Below are positions 12,000 to 22,944 of a DNA stretch of 64,000 bases, one piece after another. Under the pieces are notes generated by a model. It had not been told where the DNA came from. It made no database searches and worked only from the letters and a program-made list of their open reading frames with translations. A program made the position numbers and the translations under genes. Source of the stretch: Dysidea avara (Eukaryota; Porifera; Demospongiae; Dictyoceratida; Dysideidae); the NCBI RefSeq assembly GCF_963678975.1, contig NC_089273.1, positions 33,728,973 to 33,792,972 of the forward strand, in the 5' to 3' direction. How positions within the stretch are numbered: the first letter of the stretch is position 1; every line of letters begins with the position of its first letter.

Positions 12000-12300
12000 T
12001 TATGCTGGTTTTAGTTGTACATAGGCCTATGTCAAATATGCCAGCATAATAAAAGCATAATAAGCTGGAGTGCTATGCCAACATAATCCTAGCATATTAG
12101 GTGGATATTTGAAACTATGAAACTTAACTCCATGAAAATACAGTAGATTGATACTCCCTTATAGAGCAGTCAGTGGAAACTGCAATTGCATTAGAGCACT
12201 CATATGCATTGTACATAGCTCCTTAATCAATACTCTCTAACAGAAGAGTCACTATGTAATGCAATACTGTAATAGAGCATTCACTGATTAAAATGTTCCA
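12000..12300. repeat. Dispersed repeat, inverted partner at 27.5 kb
   Basis: Segments around the CTAGCATATTAGGTGGAT stretch and the ATAGAGCAGTCAGTGGAAAC stretch match, in reverse, 27500-27695. Both copies hold several instances of the CTCTAATAGAG-type motif. Probably an old MITE-like family; ends not defined. Confidence 0.6.
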
Positions 12301-14159
12301 AGTGAAATGTTGTTAACCTAGGAAAACAATGCAAGCATAATGGCAATACTGAAGAACATAATAGGTGAAATGTTCGGAATCCCTGAAAGCATTTTGGGTG
12401 AAATTTAGAGTATATTTGACTCAGGTTTAGTGGTACAATTTCTAGCAATCTAGCCCCATAAGGACCCCAAACAAAGTTAATTATTTTAAAGAAGAATAAC
12501 TTCAGAATATAAGTTACTGACCTTTTGAACCATCTTGTCAAGTGGCTGTAATGTCCCATGTATAAAAACAATACCGTCATCATGATAATGATTAGTGATA
12601 TTTGGTTGCCTATAACTATATAAATGCTTTTCTTATGAATGAGTTACAAATGCTTTTCTTCAATGAGACGACACTAAACCAGTCTATTACTCAAACCAAA
12701 CTTTAAGTATAGTCAAAGAAAACTGCCTCAGCATCAAAAGCATTTGTGGTCAGGGATACCCTAACCACAGGGCTATATCATTGCACAGGGCAATATCATG
12801 ATATCGTCCTTCGATCAGGGCATTCTTTTATTTCTCAGCGTTATCTAAAGTGCCCCTGCCAACTACAGTAGACTGCAAATAAAGACGCTTAAATTTTCAG
12901 CCATAACTTCTATTTACATTTTGCATTGGTCTGGGATTATTTGGCTTACAATGCTCCCCATGAATTGGCAAATCAGTCATGGCATAGAGCAGTACAATAC
13001 TTGCATATGCAAGTATGAAGGCATTTTATATGAAGAAATGATGGTAATTTTAATTATGTCAATTGCATCGTAAACAAATGCACATGACATGTATACTGTT
13101 CAGGCTACAGAGATGGAACAAAGATATTTAGATTATCCATGATAGGCAAATAAGATGGTGAATGGGTTTAATGGATTTGAGACTTGTTTCTAAGTAATGG
13201 CTTGATTAAAACTTGAACATTTTTATCTGTGTAGCATGCATAATTTCACCATTTTGTTTTTCTCAAAATTTATTATGCTTGTGAGAACTAGATGGGCTTT
13301 GTTGAGAGAGCCACATATTGCACCAGATCAGGAATATTAACAAGGTATATACATGCACTGCCTTAATTGCACAGTTGTAAGTTAGTGTGAATATATCATG
13401 ATAGCTCAATCATTCCAAGAAATCATCAGTTTTCTTTATTCTGCTATACACTTCTTGAGACTGATTGCAGTAATAAGTTTTTTTGCATAGTAGCTATTTT
13501 AAAAGTGGTCAGAGAAAGCCCTTTCACTGAATCGGAGCTTTTGTTAAGCTAATAGAGAAAGTTATTAAGCTAGTTCTGTGCTATTGGTTGATAAATACTA
13601 GACACTTGGCACGATGTTATGAAACTGTGCTGTAATTAGATTGATCAATTAATGGTTCAAGTGTATTTATGTGAGACTACAACTTATTCAAGACTATATA
13701 ATTGATACATGATTGTTAAGATGCACTTAAAACATCATTATCATTATCAACCAACTCATGTTTCGATGTTTTGTGCTTACTTGCTCACAATATAGACCAA
13801 CAAACAATCTTGTTATACACTTGCATGTCTCTAGGTGACTTGTAACTAGGGTCAGAATAATATTTTGGAAATCAAAAGTGGTAAAATAATTCCAGAATAA
13901 TAGAATGATTTTCAGAAATAATGAATCATATATTCTTATGGAGTATTCAGCCACCCTAATAATGAATGTTCTATTAGAGTATCCCAATATTTTAAGCTAC
14001 AAGTGATGCTTGTTAGCAGTTCCATCTACAGTTGCAGGGGAAAACAGAAGTAATTGGCTGTATTTCAGGAATCACCCAAGGAAATATCAGGGAATAATTT
14101 TGGGAAAATAGGTGAAGAAAAAAGAATTTGCTAGAAATTGATAGTAAGCCTGAAAAGTG
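12301..14159. other. AT-rich non-coding stretch
   Basis: Nothing recognisable as a gene. Reverse ORFs at 12281-12583 and 13727-13987 have no motif. One TTCTATTAGAGTATC motif occurs at 13970. No clear terminal inverted repeats were seen. Confidence 0.5.
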
Positions 14160-14334
14160 TAATATAGCTGAACTCTTACTAACTAGATGACTTGTAAAGC
14201 AGCTGAACTCATGATCGCTACTGGGTGACTTGTAAGTAGCTGAACTCTCTACATGATGACTTGTGATGTAGCTGGGCTCTCTACTGAGTGAGCGACTTAT
14301 AGTGTAGCCACTTCAATGCAGCTAAAATCTCTAC
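14160..14334 (+). repeat. Diverged satellite patch (left half)
   Basis: A handful of degenerate monomers (GTAGCTGAACTCTCTACA followed by TGATGACTTGT-like spacers). The patch resumes at 18157-18300, so the 14340-18156 nest is inserted inside it. Confidence 0.7.
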
Positions 14335-15527
14335 AGATGCAGTGGCGGATCTAGCATTTTTGAAAGGGGTTTCTGAAAGTTGGTATAAGCATCTGGTGAC
14401 GGAAATTTTTGAGATTTTAGAAGCTCTGAGATCGGATTTTAGGCTATTTTTAGTCACCAATTAATTACAATGAATCCAATGCTTTAAACTGTAAATACTA
14501 TTGTTAACTATAGGGCTAATATGGTGACTACAAGCTGTAGCTTTTATTGCTCTATAGTAGTTACATGATTGCTCTATTAGAGTATCTCGATCGTTTTTAA
14601 TGTAGTGGGAGATGAAAAGTGAAGTGTTGCTGGGGGTTTAATAGCTATAAAAAGTGTTAGTTAAGTGTAACTGCATGCATGCTACTGAATACAATATAGT
14701 TGTTTGCTATGACAAATTGTCAGTACAACAATGTTTATGCATTTAGATAGGGTCCGCAACGTGAAATTTCGACCTCCGAAAATTAACTACCAAACCACCC
14801 ACAAATGCTAGGCTAGGTAACACTTAGAAAATGCCAGATTGGCGTTACTTTTCATTAACGTCTTGTCGTGCAAATCGGTGAATATGCTTACAAATTACGA
14901 GATTTTTTGCTATATCTTTAAGAAAATGTATTTTCAAGCTACAATACGCACTCTCAACCTTTCTTATTAACTGTACTCTAAACTAAAACCATCAGTGGCT
15001 GCATTGTCTGGAGCAATTTCCATCCGCAGCATCGCGAAAATGAAATTTCGGACTCGAAAAAAGTTTTGATGCCACTGGAGCACACAGTAGCGATGCCAAA
15101 GTAACCCTCCCAGGTCAAACTGGTCTGGCATGGGTCCAACTACACTGTTAAAATGAAGAGTAACCACAACTCTCAAGGAGTTCCCAGTGTAGGGAAGATT
15201 TAACACCTCTGGAGAGTAACCATTACTCTAAAGTAGTAACTGGACTAGGCGTTAGGGAGAGCACATTAGCACTCCGTGAAATTAAAGTTCACGTGATCTC
15301 ACGTGACGTGATGACGTCACACAAGCCCACGTTGTGTGATACGTCATCGTCCGGGTGCATTCACTCCGGACTTGCAGCTCCAAGGCTACATCAAGTGTGA
15401 ATTTCAGTGCATCATTTTTATACCCCTCCTAGCTGAAATCGATGGTGGGTATCTATAAACAACGTTTTGAAAACGTTTTTAGACTGTACTGAACTTAGAA
15501 AAAAACTGAAAAGTCTCGAGCGAAAAA

Positions 15528-15606
15528 AAGTGAACTACAGCGGGAATCGAACCTTCGACCACTTGATTTCAAGCCTCATGCACTACCGCTTCGCTACTGT
15601 GACTAC
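15528..15606 (-). other. tRNA-like segment with A- and B-box matches
   Basis: On the minus strand TAGCGAAGCGGTAG resembles a pol III A box and GGTTCGATTCC is an exact B-box match, at tRNA-like spacing. Between them GGCTTGAAATCAAG resembles a serine (UGA) anticodon arm, but the stems do not pair well. It is read as a decayed tRNA-derived (SINE-like) segment inside the 15143-16257 element, not a working tRNA gene. Confidence 0.45.
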
Positions 15607-15639
15607 TTGTATAATATTTACTAATTCTAGCTATAAAAG

Positions 15640-15849
15640 TCTAACACTCTTACCCTAACCCTACCTAGCAGATTATAAATGATTGCCTAACTCTTACCCT
15701 AACCCTAACCTAGCAGATTATAAATGATTGCCTAACCCTTACCCTAACCCTAACCTAGCAGATTATAAATGATTGCCTAACTCTTACCCTAACCCTAACC
15801 TAACAGATTATAAAGATTACCTAACTCTTACCCTAACCCTAACCTAACT
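15640..15849. repeat. 45-bp minisatellite containing telomere-like CCCTAA units
   Basis: About 4.6 copies of a 45-bp unit, each holding ACCCTAACCCTAACC followed by AGCAGATTATAAATGATTG. CCCTAA is the animal telomere repeat (TTAGGG) on the other strand. It lies wholly inside the TA-flanked element, so it arrived with it and does not mark a chromosome-end fusion. Confidence 0.85.
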
Positions 15850-18300
15850 TTTACTACCCGATGTGACATTAAAGCTAGTCAGTTCTCTAACCTCGAGACG
15901 AAACAGGTTCAGGAAAGTGTTCCTTCATTACCATTCTAATCTATAGACTAAATAAAAGACTAACCAGTCGTATGAACATCAGTACTGTATTCCGCGAGGC
16001 ATTTCATCATTACCTCGTGGCCAGGAAGACCAGACTAATCACGTGATATAGATTACGGGATAATTTACGGTATGCTAATGTGCTTTCCCTAATGGTTACT
16101 GTAACTGGGGAGTAGCACATGCTCTGAAGGTGGTGTCACTTACTCTTCAGAGTAATGGTTATTCTCTTCAGAGTGTTGGTTACTCTCCATGGGGTGTTAA
16201 ATCCTCCCTACACTGGGAACTCTTCAGAGTGGTGGTTATTCTTTATTTTTAACAGTGTACTACCACACCAAATATCATCGAATTCCAAAATTGTTTGCCA
16301 TCTGGCTGAGCTCGACGGCTGTTGAAAATTCGTCAAAAATACCGATTTTATTCACTGACGAGAATTTTTACTAGCCAGATGTACTAGTTTACTTCTAAAA
16401 AGCTTGCTAGACCCATAGCCAGTAGCTTTCATTTATAGGGTTGGTATGGCAGCTCTTCTAGCGACCTCAAATTCTGCCAAATTCCGATATCCACGAATTT
16501 TTCCGATATCGACCAACTTACAACCCGTTAAAGAAATCTTGCATAGCAAACGTGATGATTTGCCTCTCTAAAGTCCTGCTGCATCCTTGTTTAGTTATAT
16601 TCGTCCATAGAGTGGCAATGGCGGCTCTGTTTTCCAGGCTAAAATCCATCGAAATTCCCATCGCACCATTTGTCATCAGTTTTAGGAAGTTTTACAAGTC
16701 AAATATGCTGGTTAGCCTCTCTATACATCTTTACTGGACGTTTCAATTACCTTCGTATGTGTAGGCACCTTTCTTTAGTATCCTGAAAATGTCAGAGCAC
16801 GCCAATTGGGCGCAACCATTAACACCACTTACTGCTTATTTTGTTTCATTGATTCCACGAAAATCCAGCAGAAATATTGCATAGCCCAAGTCTAGTTCTA
16901 AATATCCACATTCAGAACTCTACACTAATGAAAATTTCATTTGTGGTTTTTGATAATCGGCATTTGCATTTCGGTAATCATTTGTATAAACATGTAGAGT
17001 ACAATATTTAGAGCTAGACTAACTTTATTTTCGCTCTATTGTACTTCTACTGGTTATCCTGTCATTCTTGCGTGGAACCAATGAAACAAAATAAGCATTA
17101 ACTGGTACTGATGGTTGCGCCATATTAGCGTGCTCTGACGTTTTCAAGAGACTGAAGAAAGCTGCCTACACAGACGAAGGTGATTGAATGGTCCAGCAAG
17201 GATGTAGAGAGGTAAACCAGCATGTTTGACATATAAAACTTCCGAAAACTGATGGCAAATGGTGAGATGGGCATTTTGATGCATTTTGTCCTCGATAAGA
17301 GAGCCGCCAGTGCCACCCTATGGACTAGTATAACTAAACAAGGATGTAGCAGGACTTTAGAGAGGTAAAACATCACGTTTGCTGTGCAAGATTTCTTTAA
17401 TGGGTTGTAAATTGGTCGATATCGACAAAATTTGTGGATATCAGAAAAATTCGTGGATATTGGCATTTGGCGGAATTTGAGGTCGCTAGAAGAGCTACTA
17501 GACCAACCCTATGAATGAAAGCTACTGGCTATGGGTCTAGCAAACTTTTGATAAGCAAACTAGCACATCTGGCTAGTAAAAGTTCCCGTCAGTGAACAAA
17601 ATCGGCATTTTTGACGAATTTTTGATAGCCGTCGAGCTCAGCCAGATGGCAAACAATTTTGGAATTCGATGATATTTGGTGTGGTAGTAGTTGGACCCAT
17701 GCCAGACCAGTTTGACCTGGGAGGGTTACTTTGGCATCGCTACTGTGTACTCCAGTGGCATCGAAACTTTTCAAGTCCGAAATTTCATTTTCGCGATGCT
17801 GCGGCTGGAAATTGCTCCAGACAATACACCCACTGATGGTTTTGGTTTAGAGTACAGTTACTAAGAAAGGTTGAGAGTGCGTATTGTAGCTTTAAAAGAC
17901 ATTTCCTTGAAGATATAGCAAAAAATCTCGTAATTTGTAAGCATATTTGCCGATTTGCATGACAAGATGTTAATGAAAAATAATGCCAATCTGGCATTTT
18001 CTAAATGGTACCCAGCCTAGCATTTGTGGGTGGTCTGTTAGTTGATTTTCGGAGGTCGAAATTTCACGTTGCGGACCCTAATTTAGACTACCACTGAGCT
18101 AAATTTTAAAGGGGGTTTCTATCGAAACCCCAGAAACCCATCTAGATCCGCCACTGAGATGTAGCTGATCATAAACTCTCAGACTCTATTGGGTGACTTG
18201 TAATGTAGCTGAACTTTCTACTGGGTGACATGCAATGTACTGTAGCTGAACTCTCTACAGGGAGACATGTAATGTATAGGTGAGCATTCTACAGTAATCT

Positions 18301-19396
18301 CTTCTAAGTGAACTTGCAGTTATTAGCATTAATTTTGTTCAATGACTACAGTTGATACAACATTAATAGTATCTAACCTATCTTTCACTCATAACCAATT
18401 CATTTCCACTCCCTACATATTAAGTGCCTCTAAAACAATTACTGTTGTATTTTAGATTATGAAAATTTAATCTGACAAATTAATCTTATGTTTCACAGTT
18501 GAGGCGGATTAGTGTTTGGCAAACAATATAAATCACACGATCTCTCAAAGAGATTACTAATTATACTGTGACCCTTAAAATATTGCATAAGCAGTAAAGG
18601 TGCAGTAGCTTCAGGGAGGGAAATTCATTTTGTTTCTAATGCTATTTAATGTAGCACAATGATCTGACTTTAGCCCCTGCACCTGTCAAGATCAAGATAC
18701 TATGATAAATACTCTGCAACTCTGAAACAATATTTATTTTTATTTTTCAACCTGCTGGGTCACTGCTAGAGAGCAAATGGTCCATGAAACATATAATTAT
18801 TTAATTTGGTATGGCCCTGGTTTTGGCTTGATTTCTCTTTGTAACTACTTTGGAGACAATCCAGTTTTACAGTTAAACTGTATTTTATAGGTACTTTTTG
18901 TTCAGTGTCATGTTTTATTCATAACATGGAAACTTGTCAGATACAGTAGGTAATTAATATCTTGAAAATTGCCTCCAAAAAGTATCTCAAATATGGAATT
19001 CTCAAAATTTTCCTATATAGGGAAGCATTTTCTTAGACACTCCTAGAATAATTGCATTATATTAGGACTGAGCCTTACCACTTTCACTTTACTTTCATCC
19101 CTGCAGTGCCAAGCTATCATGAAGAAAAGGTGAGGTAGGTTTTTGGGTGATATGTTTGGGCAAGAACCCAAATTCTACTACCTTTACACAAATTTCATTG
19201 CTTAATCAATTTTTATATTTTCAGAGCAGTAGCAATAATAATAATTATAGTAATCATGCAGCAGTTTTCTAAGAATAGCAATAATAATAATAATAATTAA
19301 TTTCATGATAGCAATAACAATAATAATTATAGCGATCATGAATTAATTAATTTTATGATTGTTAACTGCAAAAGTTTTCCCTCTGCTATTATATAA
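18301..19396. other. AT-rich non-coding stretch with AAT microsatellites
   Basis: No gene seen. Imperfect AAT/ATT microsatellite tracts lie at about 19228-19315. The right edge meets foldback F4. Confidence 0.5.
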
Positions 19397-19512
19397 TCTA
19401 ATCCAAAACAACCAAGCTGTAAAAAAGAGTGCGGCCCTGAGAAAGGCTATGGTGAAAAAAGATGTGAAATCTAAGGTGACGGCCAAGAAATGGCTGTGAT
19501 GGTAGGTTAATG

Positions 19513-21392
19513 TTTTATTATTTATTTATTATTATTGATTAGCAAAACCCATTGGGTAATTCGCTAATGTACAAAAACAAAATTTTAGTGTCTATGCATT
19601 TTGCAAACGGTTTTTGAAAGTAAGTAAGTCTATATTGTCAAGATCTTCCATATCTAAATTGTTCCAGTCTGGTATTGATCTTGGTAAGAAAGAGTTACTA
19701 TATCGATTTGTTCTGGCATACAACTGTAATAGCTTCAAGGGATGGTTTGCCCTGGTACTTGTTGCAGGAGATAACACTGGCAGATACTGATTTGGAACAT
19801 AAATTAATTTGTTTACAAACTTAAACAACAGCATCAGACGTGCCTGTTTCCTACGATCTTCCAGTGTTGGCCATTTTAATTCCACTAACATTTCAGTTAT
19901 ACTGTCCCTATGATTCCTTCTCCAAGGTCTATTTAACACGAAACGTGCAGCACGATGTTGTATCATCTCTAACTTGTGAATGAGTGATTGTTGATGTGGA
20001 TCCCAGATAGAAGAGCAGTATTGAATAGATGGCAAGACGATCTGTTTATATGCATGTTCTTTTAAGTGAGGTGGACAATGGTGGAGAGTTCTTCGCAAAA
20101 ATCCCAGTAGACGATTAGCTTTATTGCACACTGAATTTATGTGAGGGGTCCATGACAACTTGTTATCTAAAAGTACTCCCAAATAGTGATGTCTCTCAAC
20201 AACTTCTAAGGGGATTTTGTACATTGTATAGGAGAACTCACTAGCAGAATGTAGTGTAAATATCTGCATGATGCAACATTTTGAAACATTAAATTCCATT
20301 TGCCAAATATCAGCCCATGTTGATAATGTGTCAAGATCACTTTGGAGTATCTTATGATCTTCGGGTGAGTAGATAGGACGATAAACTAAACAATCATCTG
20401 CAAAAAGTCTCAACTGACTGTGGATGTTAGTTACAATATCATTTATATATATCAGAAACAACACTGGACCGAGCACTGATCCTTGTGGTACACCTGATGT
20501 TACACTGCAAGGCGAAGACTGCCTACCATCAATGATTACTCTTTGTGTACGATTTGTAAGAAACGATTGTAGCCACTGTAACAATTCACCTCTTATACCA
20601 TAGAAATTCAGCTTGTGAGCTAGCCTAGCATGGGCAACTTTATCAAAAGCTTTTGCAAAATCTAAGATAGCCACATTAACCTGAACTTTGTTATCAACTG
20701 CTCTGGCAAAATCATCAACTGCAAGAAATAGCTGGGCTTCACATGATCGCTTTGATCTAAATCCATATTGTACATCAGTTAATATGTTGTTTGACTCGAG
20801 GTGTTTCATTATTTGACTAACTAAAATGTGTTCTAATGTTTTACAGACCAAAGATGTAAGAGACACTGGGCGATAGTTTCTGGGATCAGTCTTATCACCC
20901 TTCTTATATATTGGGGTTACATTAGCTTGTTTCCAGGAGTCAGGCACAGTGCCAATTCTTAATGATTGATTGAAGAGATGTGTCAGTAGAGGAGCTATTT
21001 CAGAAGCAACTTGTTTCAAAAATGCAGCATGTATGTTGTCAGGACCCGGGGATTTAGTTGTATCGCACTCAGCAAGAAGGTTTCTCACACCATTTAGTGT
21101 AATGTGAATGTCTGGGATGGGTGGATAGGGAGAATTACCCCTATCTGGAATACAACTAGTGTCCTCGGAGGTAAATACAGATTTAAACTGGTTGTTTAGG
21201 ATCTCTGCTTTCTCTAGTGGGTCAGTAATTATATTCTCTGCTTGGTCCTTTAAGGCGCCAATTTCGATATTGTCTTGACGTTTACTTTTAATATAATGCC
21301 AAAAACGTTTCATTTTGTTATTACCAGATTCAGGGTTTGAAATATTAGATAGATATTGATTGTGCTGCTGACGCATCATGCATTTAGTTATT
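19513..21392 (-). mobile_element. 5'-truncated LINE, CR1/L2-like clade, with target-site duplication
   Basis: The element reads right to left. Its 3' end (19513 onward) is an A/T-rich ATTTATT-type tail next to a small hairpin (AACCCATTGGGT), shared with the LINE at 29.1 kb. The 12-bp flanks GGTAGGTTAATG (19501-19512) and GGTCGGTTAATG (21393-21404) are a target-site duplication with one mismatch, and the pre-insertion sequence is known from other foldback copies. The endonuclease region and any ORF1 are missing, as expected of 5' truncation during target-primed reverse transcription. Confidence 0.9.
19592..21379 (-). CDS. Non-LTR reverse transcriptase, N-terminally truncated ORF2
   Basis: A 595-codon frame without internal stops. 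Visible motifs in order: SPGPD (110-114), NYRPVSLT (168-175), the catalytic motif A in ILDFAKAFD (238-246), SGVPQGS (295-301), the catalytic FADD (326-329), then the thumb and a C-terminal region with LEMIQHRAARFV (470-481). These are the standard landmarks of a LINE reverse transcriptase of the Jockey superfamily. The usual endonuclease domain, ~220 residues, is absent because the insert is 5'-truncated; the frame runs on into the boundary upstream of the first ATG, so that ATG is not the native start. The intact core suggests a fairly young insertion. It lies alone, with no promoter of its own, so it is probably not expressed as a functional element. Confidence 0.93.
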   Translation of the reverse strand: MMRQQHNQYLSNISNPESGNNKMKRFWHYIKSKRQDNIEIGALKDQAENIITDPLEKAEILNNQFKSVFTSEDTSCIPDRGNSPYPPIPDIHITLNGVRNLLAECDTTKSPGPDNIHAAFLKQVASEIAPLLTHLFNQSLRIGTVPDSWKQANVTPIYKKGDKTDPRNYRPVSLTSLVCKTLEHILVSQIMKHLESNNILTDVQYGFRSKRSCEAQLFLAVDDFARAVDNKVQVNVAILDFAKAFDKVAHARLAHKLNFYGIRGELLQWLQSFLTNRTQRVIIDGRQSSPCSVTSGVPQGSVLGPVLFLIYINDIVTNIHSQLRLFADDCLVYRPIYSPEDHKILQSDLDTLSTWADIWQMEFNVSKCCIMQIFTLHSASEFSYTMYKIPLEVVERHHYLGVLLDNKLSWTPHINSVCNKANRLLGFLRRTLHHCPPHLKEHAYKQIVLPSIQYCSSIWDPHQQSLIHKLEMIQHRAARFVLNRPWRRNHRDSITEMLVELKWPTLEDRRKQARLMLLFKFVNKLIYVPNQYLPVLSPATSTRANHPLKLLQLYARTNRYSNSFLPRSIPDWNNLDMEDLDNIDLLTFKNRLQNA

Positions 21393-21400
21393 GGTCGGTT

Positions 21401-21520
21401 AATGGCTGTGATGGTAGGTTAAGGTTAATGTTAATGGCTGTGATGGTAGGTTAAGGTTAATGTTAATGGCTGTGATGGTAGGTTAATGTTAATGGCTGTG
21501 ATGGTAGGTTAAGGTTAATG
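21401..21520. repeat. Tandem repeat of the foldback arm next to the LINE
   Basis: Four units of AATGGCTGTGATGGTAGGTT with GGTTAATG spacers, at 21401, 21433, 21465 and 21491 (periods 32, 32, 26). They begin inside the right target duplication of the LINE, so they could be a by-product of the insertion or of slippage in the arm. Confidence 0.85.
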
Positions 21521-21796
21521 GTCTTGGTACAAAATTCACCTGAATTGTCATTATTAAAATTTTTACCATTAACCTACCATCACAGCCATTTCTTGGCCGC
21601 TACCTTGGATTTCACATCTTTTTTCACAATAGCTTTTCTCAGGGTGGCACTTTTTTTTACAGCTTGGCTGTTTTGGATTAGATTTCACTTCTTTTTGTAT
21701 TTGTATACCATAGGCCGGCTTTGAGGTTTTTAAACCTATCTTTTTTTCTTTACCACAGGAAGAAGAAAAAGATGAAACAAATGTTGATTACTTTAA

Positions 21797-22900
21797 GGGT
21801 GCTAGCGGGTTTTTGAAGCCATTCAAGGGACAACCCACATAACCACATGCGGCTATTACATCATAATTGGCAATATTACGCATACCCAAAGTATCCGTGG
21901 TAGACGGCCTTGTTTTGCGCCAAAGGAATTGGCCAAGAAACAGCCTGTTTCGTTTGAAAACCATCAAGAAAATGATCGTTTGGGTGTCCAACAGTGACAG
22001 TAGAGTGAATTAGCCTGAAAGTTAGTGCTAGTGTTGAAGATACGTGCGAACAAGCCGAGATACAAGCTGATTTGTAGCCAACACACGTTCTTCCTGAGTT
22101 TTCTCGAGTGATAGTGTACGCTGGTAAGTTATATTTGTATTGTACACCTGTTCTTAGGTAGTGACGATGTTCCAGCTGGATTTATCACACATAACAAGAC
22201 ACTGGCTGTGCGTTACGAGGCGTTACCTATCGAAGAGCAGACTTGACGACTCCACAAGCAACAGGAAGGTGTCCCAGTGTGTAAAGAAAAGGAACAAGAG
22301 CTTTTCTTTTCTTCAGAACTTCATTTATAACTTGTTATTTGATAAGTTGGCATTTGTGGTTTTGTGGAATTTGTTGTAATAACTGGTCGGCGTGCGCATG
22401 TTCTACACTGCATTGTAAAAGGCGATATTCTGGAATACACGATAGTCGGATCTCTACCAAACTTTTGGTGGACCATCAGTGATAAATTTGCAAACTTTTA
22501 GCGCATGGAATTATAATTGTTGTGATCCAGCATGAAGTTACAAGGCCCGGAAGTTGAAGTTCGCTTGCGGGCACTCACTCTCTGTTTTATAACTCAAGAA
22601 AGAAGAAGTGCAAAGACAAATCCCTGCGCTAAGTTTCCACAAGTTTGTTGAAGAATCTTCACAGCGAATTTGATGCCTGTGCAAGCAGCCAGTATCTCGG
22701 AATAAGAAAAATGTATGGGTTAACTTTGAGGGACTATAGCGCGTGAATGAAACAAGGTACAATCTTATACTTTGGTCTCTGTATAGTAGAAAGTTAGGTC
22801 AATCTTCGAAGCAGTAGTTTAGATTCCTGTAGCTTCCTTTTTGCCTGTATCAAAGGTAAAAACAGCATCATTTGTGTGGCTTCAAAAGGCGCTAGCACCC
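21797..22900. mobile_element. TTAA-flanked DNA element (piggyBac-like MITE)
   Basis: Terminal inverted repeats GGGTGCTAGCG and TTTTGAAGCCA (about 24 bp with small gaps) lie at 21797 and, inverted, end at 22900. TTAA is duplicated at 21793-21796 and 22901-22904. The empty site is known: other copies of the host block read straight through ACTTTAAATATTTCTG. Length 1104 bp. ORFs of at most 74 codons show no transposase, so it is non-autonomous. TTAA specificity is typical of piggyBac (also of Kolobok), but the GGG start differs from the common CCC. Confidence 0.9.
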
Positions 22901-22944
22901 TTAAATATTTCTGATTTTATCAGTAAATGTACATGTAATACATA

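Larger units (their letters stand above)
15143..16257. mobile_element. TA-flanked element inserted in the foldback's left arm
   Basis: The ends CACTGTTAAAA and TTTTTAACAGTG are inverted, and the inversion extends through ACTCTTCAGAG/CTCTCAAGGAGT-like stretches for ~65 bp. Flanking TA (15141-15142 and 16258-16259) is the target duplication. The uninterrupted right arm of the host foldback (near 17690) gives the empty site, confirming both borders. Length 1115 bp. The interior holds a TGACGTCA palindrome (about 15312), a tRNA-like segment and a telomere-like minisatellite. No transposase. A Tc1/mariner-type mobiliser is the simplest guess from TA. Confidence 0.88.
14748..18080. mobile_element. 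Giant foldback DNA element with ~1 kb arms
   Basis: Starts TAGGGTCCGCAACGTG and ends with the complement. ATTTAGA flanks it directly on both sides (14741-14747 and 18081-18087), a 7-bp candidate target duplication. The left arm (14748-15142 plus 16258 to about 16870) and right arm (about 17070-18080) are inverted copies with scattered differences. A unique loop of about 200 bp lies between. No transposase is visible, so it is non-autonomous. Ends and duplication size suggest hAT- or Mutator-like origin; undecided. Reverse ORFs of 113 and 61 codons within it do not resemble known proteins. Confidence 0.85.
14340..18156. mobile_element. hAT-type MITE, outer shell of a three-level nest
   Basis: Ends are a perfect 15-bp terminal inverted repeat, CAGTGGCGGATCTAG at 14340 and its complement ending at 18156. 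AGATG is directly repeated on both sides (14335-14339 and 18157-18161), a candidate 5-bp target duplication. Next to each end lies a GGGGTTTCT segment. Without the nested foldback it would be about 0.5 kb. The element at 55003-55438 has similar ends and also a 5-bp duplication. CAGNG ends point to hAT; a 5-bp duplication is shorter than the usual 8. Confidence 0.75.
19397..21682. mobile_element. Foldback copy F4, split by a LINE
   Basis: Left arm 19397-19512 and right arm about 21521-21682 are the family palindrome, from TCTAATCC to GGATTAGA. The LINE at 19513-21392 sits in the left arm. The inner part of the left arm is replaced by a short tandem repeat (21401-21520). A forward AG-rich block follows. 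Confidence 0.85.

Noticed and set aside
15528-15606. Functional tRNA-Ser gene
   Set aside because: Box motifs are good but acceptor, anticodon and T stems do not pair properly; better read as a tRNA-derived relic.
15640-15849. Interstitial telomere from a chromosome fusion
   Set aside because: The repeat is confined within a transposon with defined ends and a known empty site.
22161-22379. Remnant transposase in the TTAA element (72-codon ORF)
   Set aside because: No catalytic motif or similarity that I recognise, and the element is too short for a transposase.
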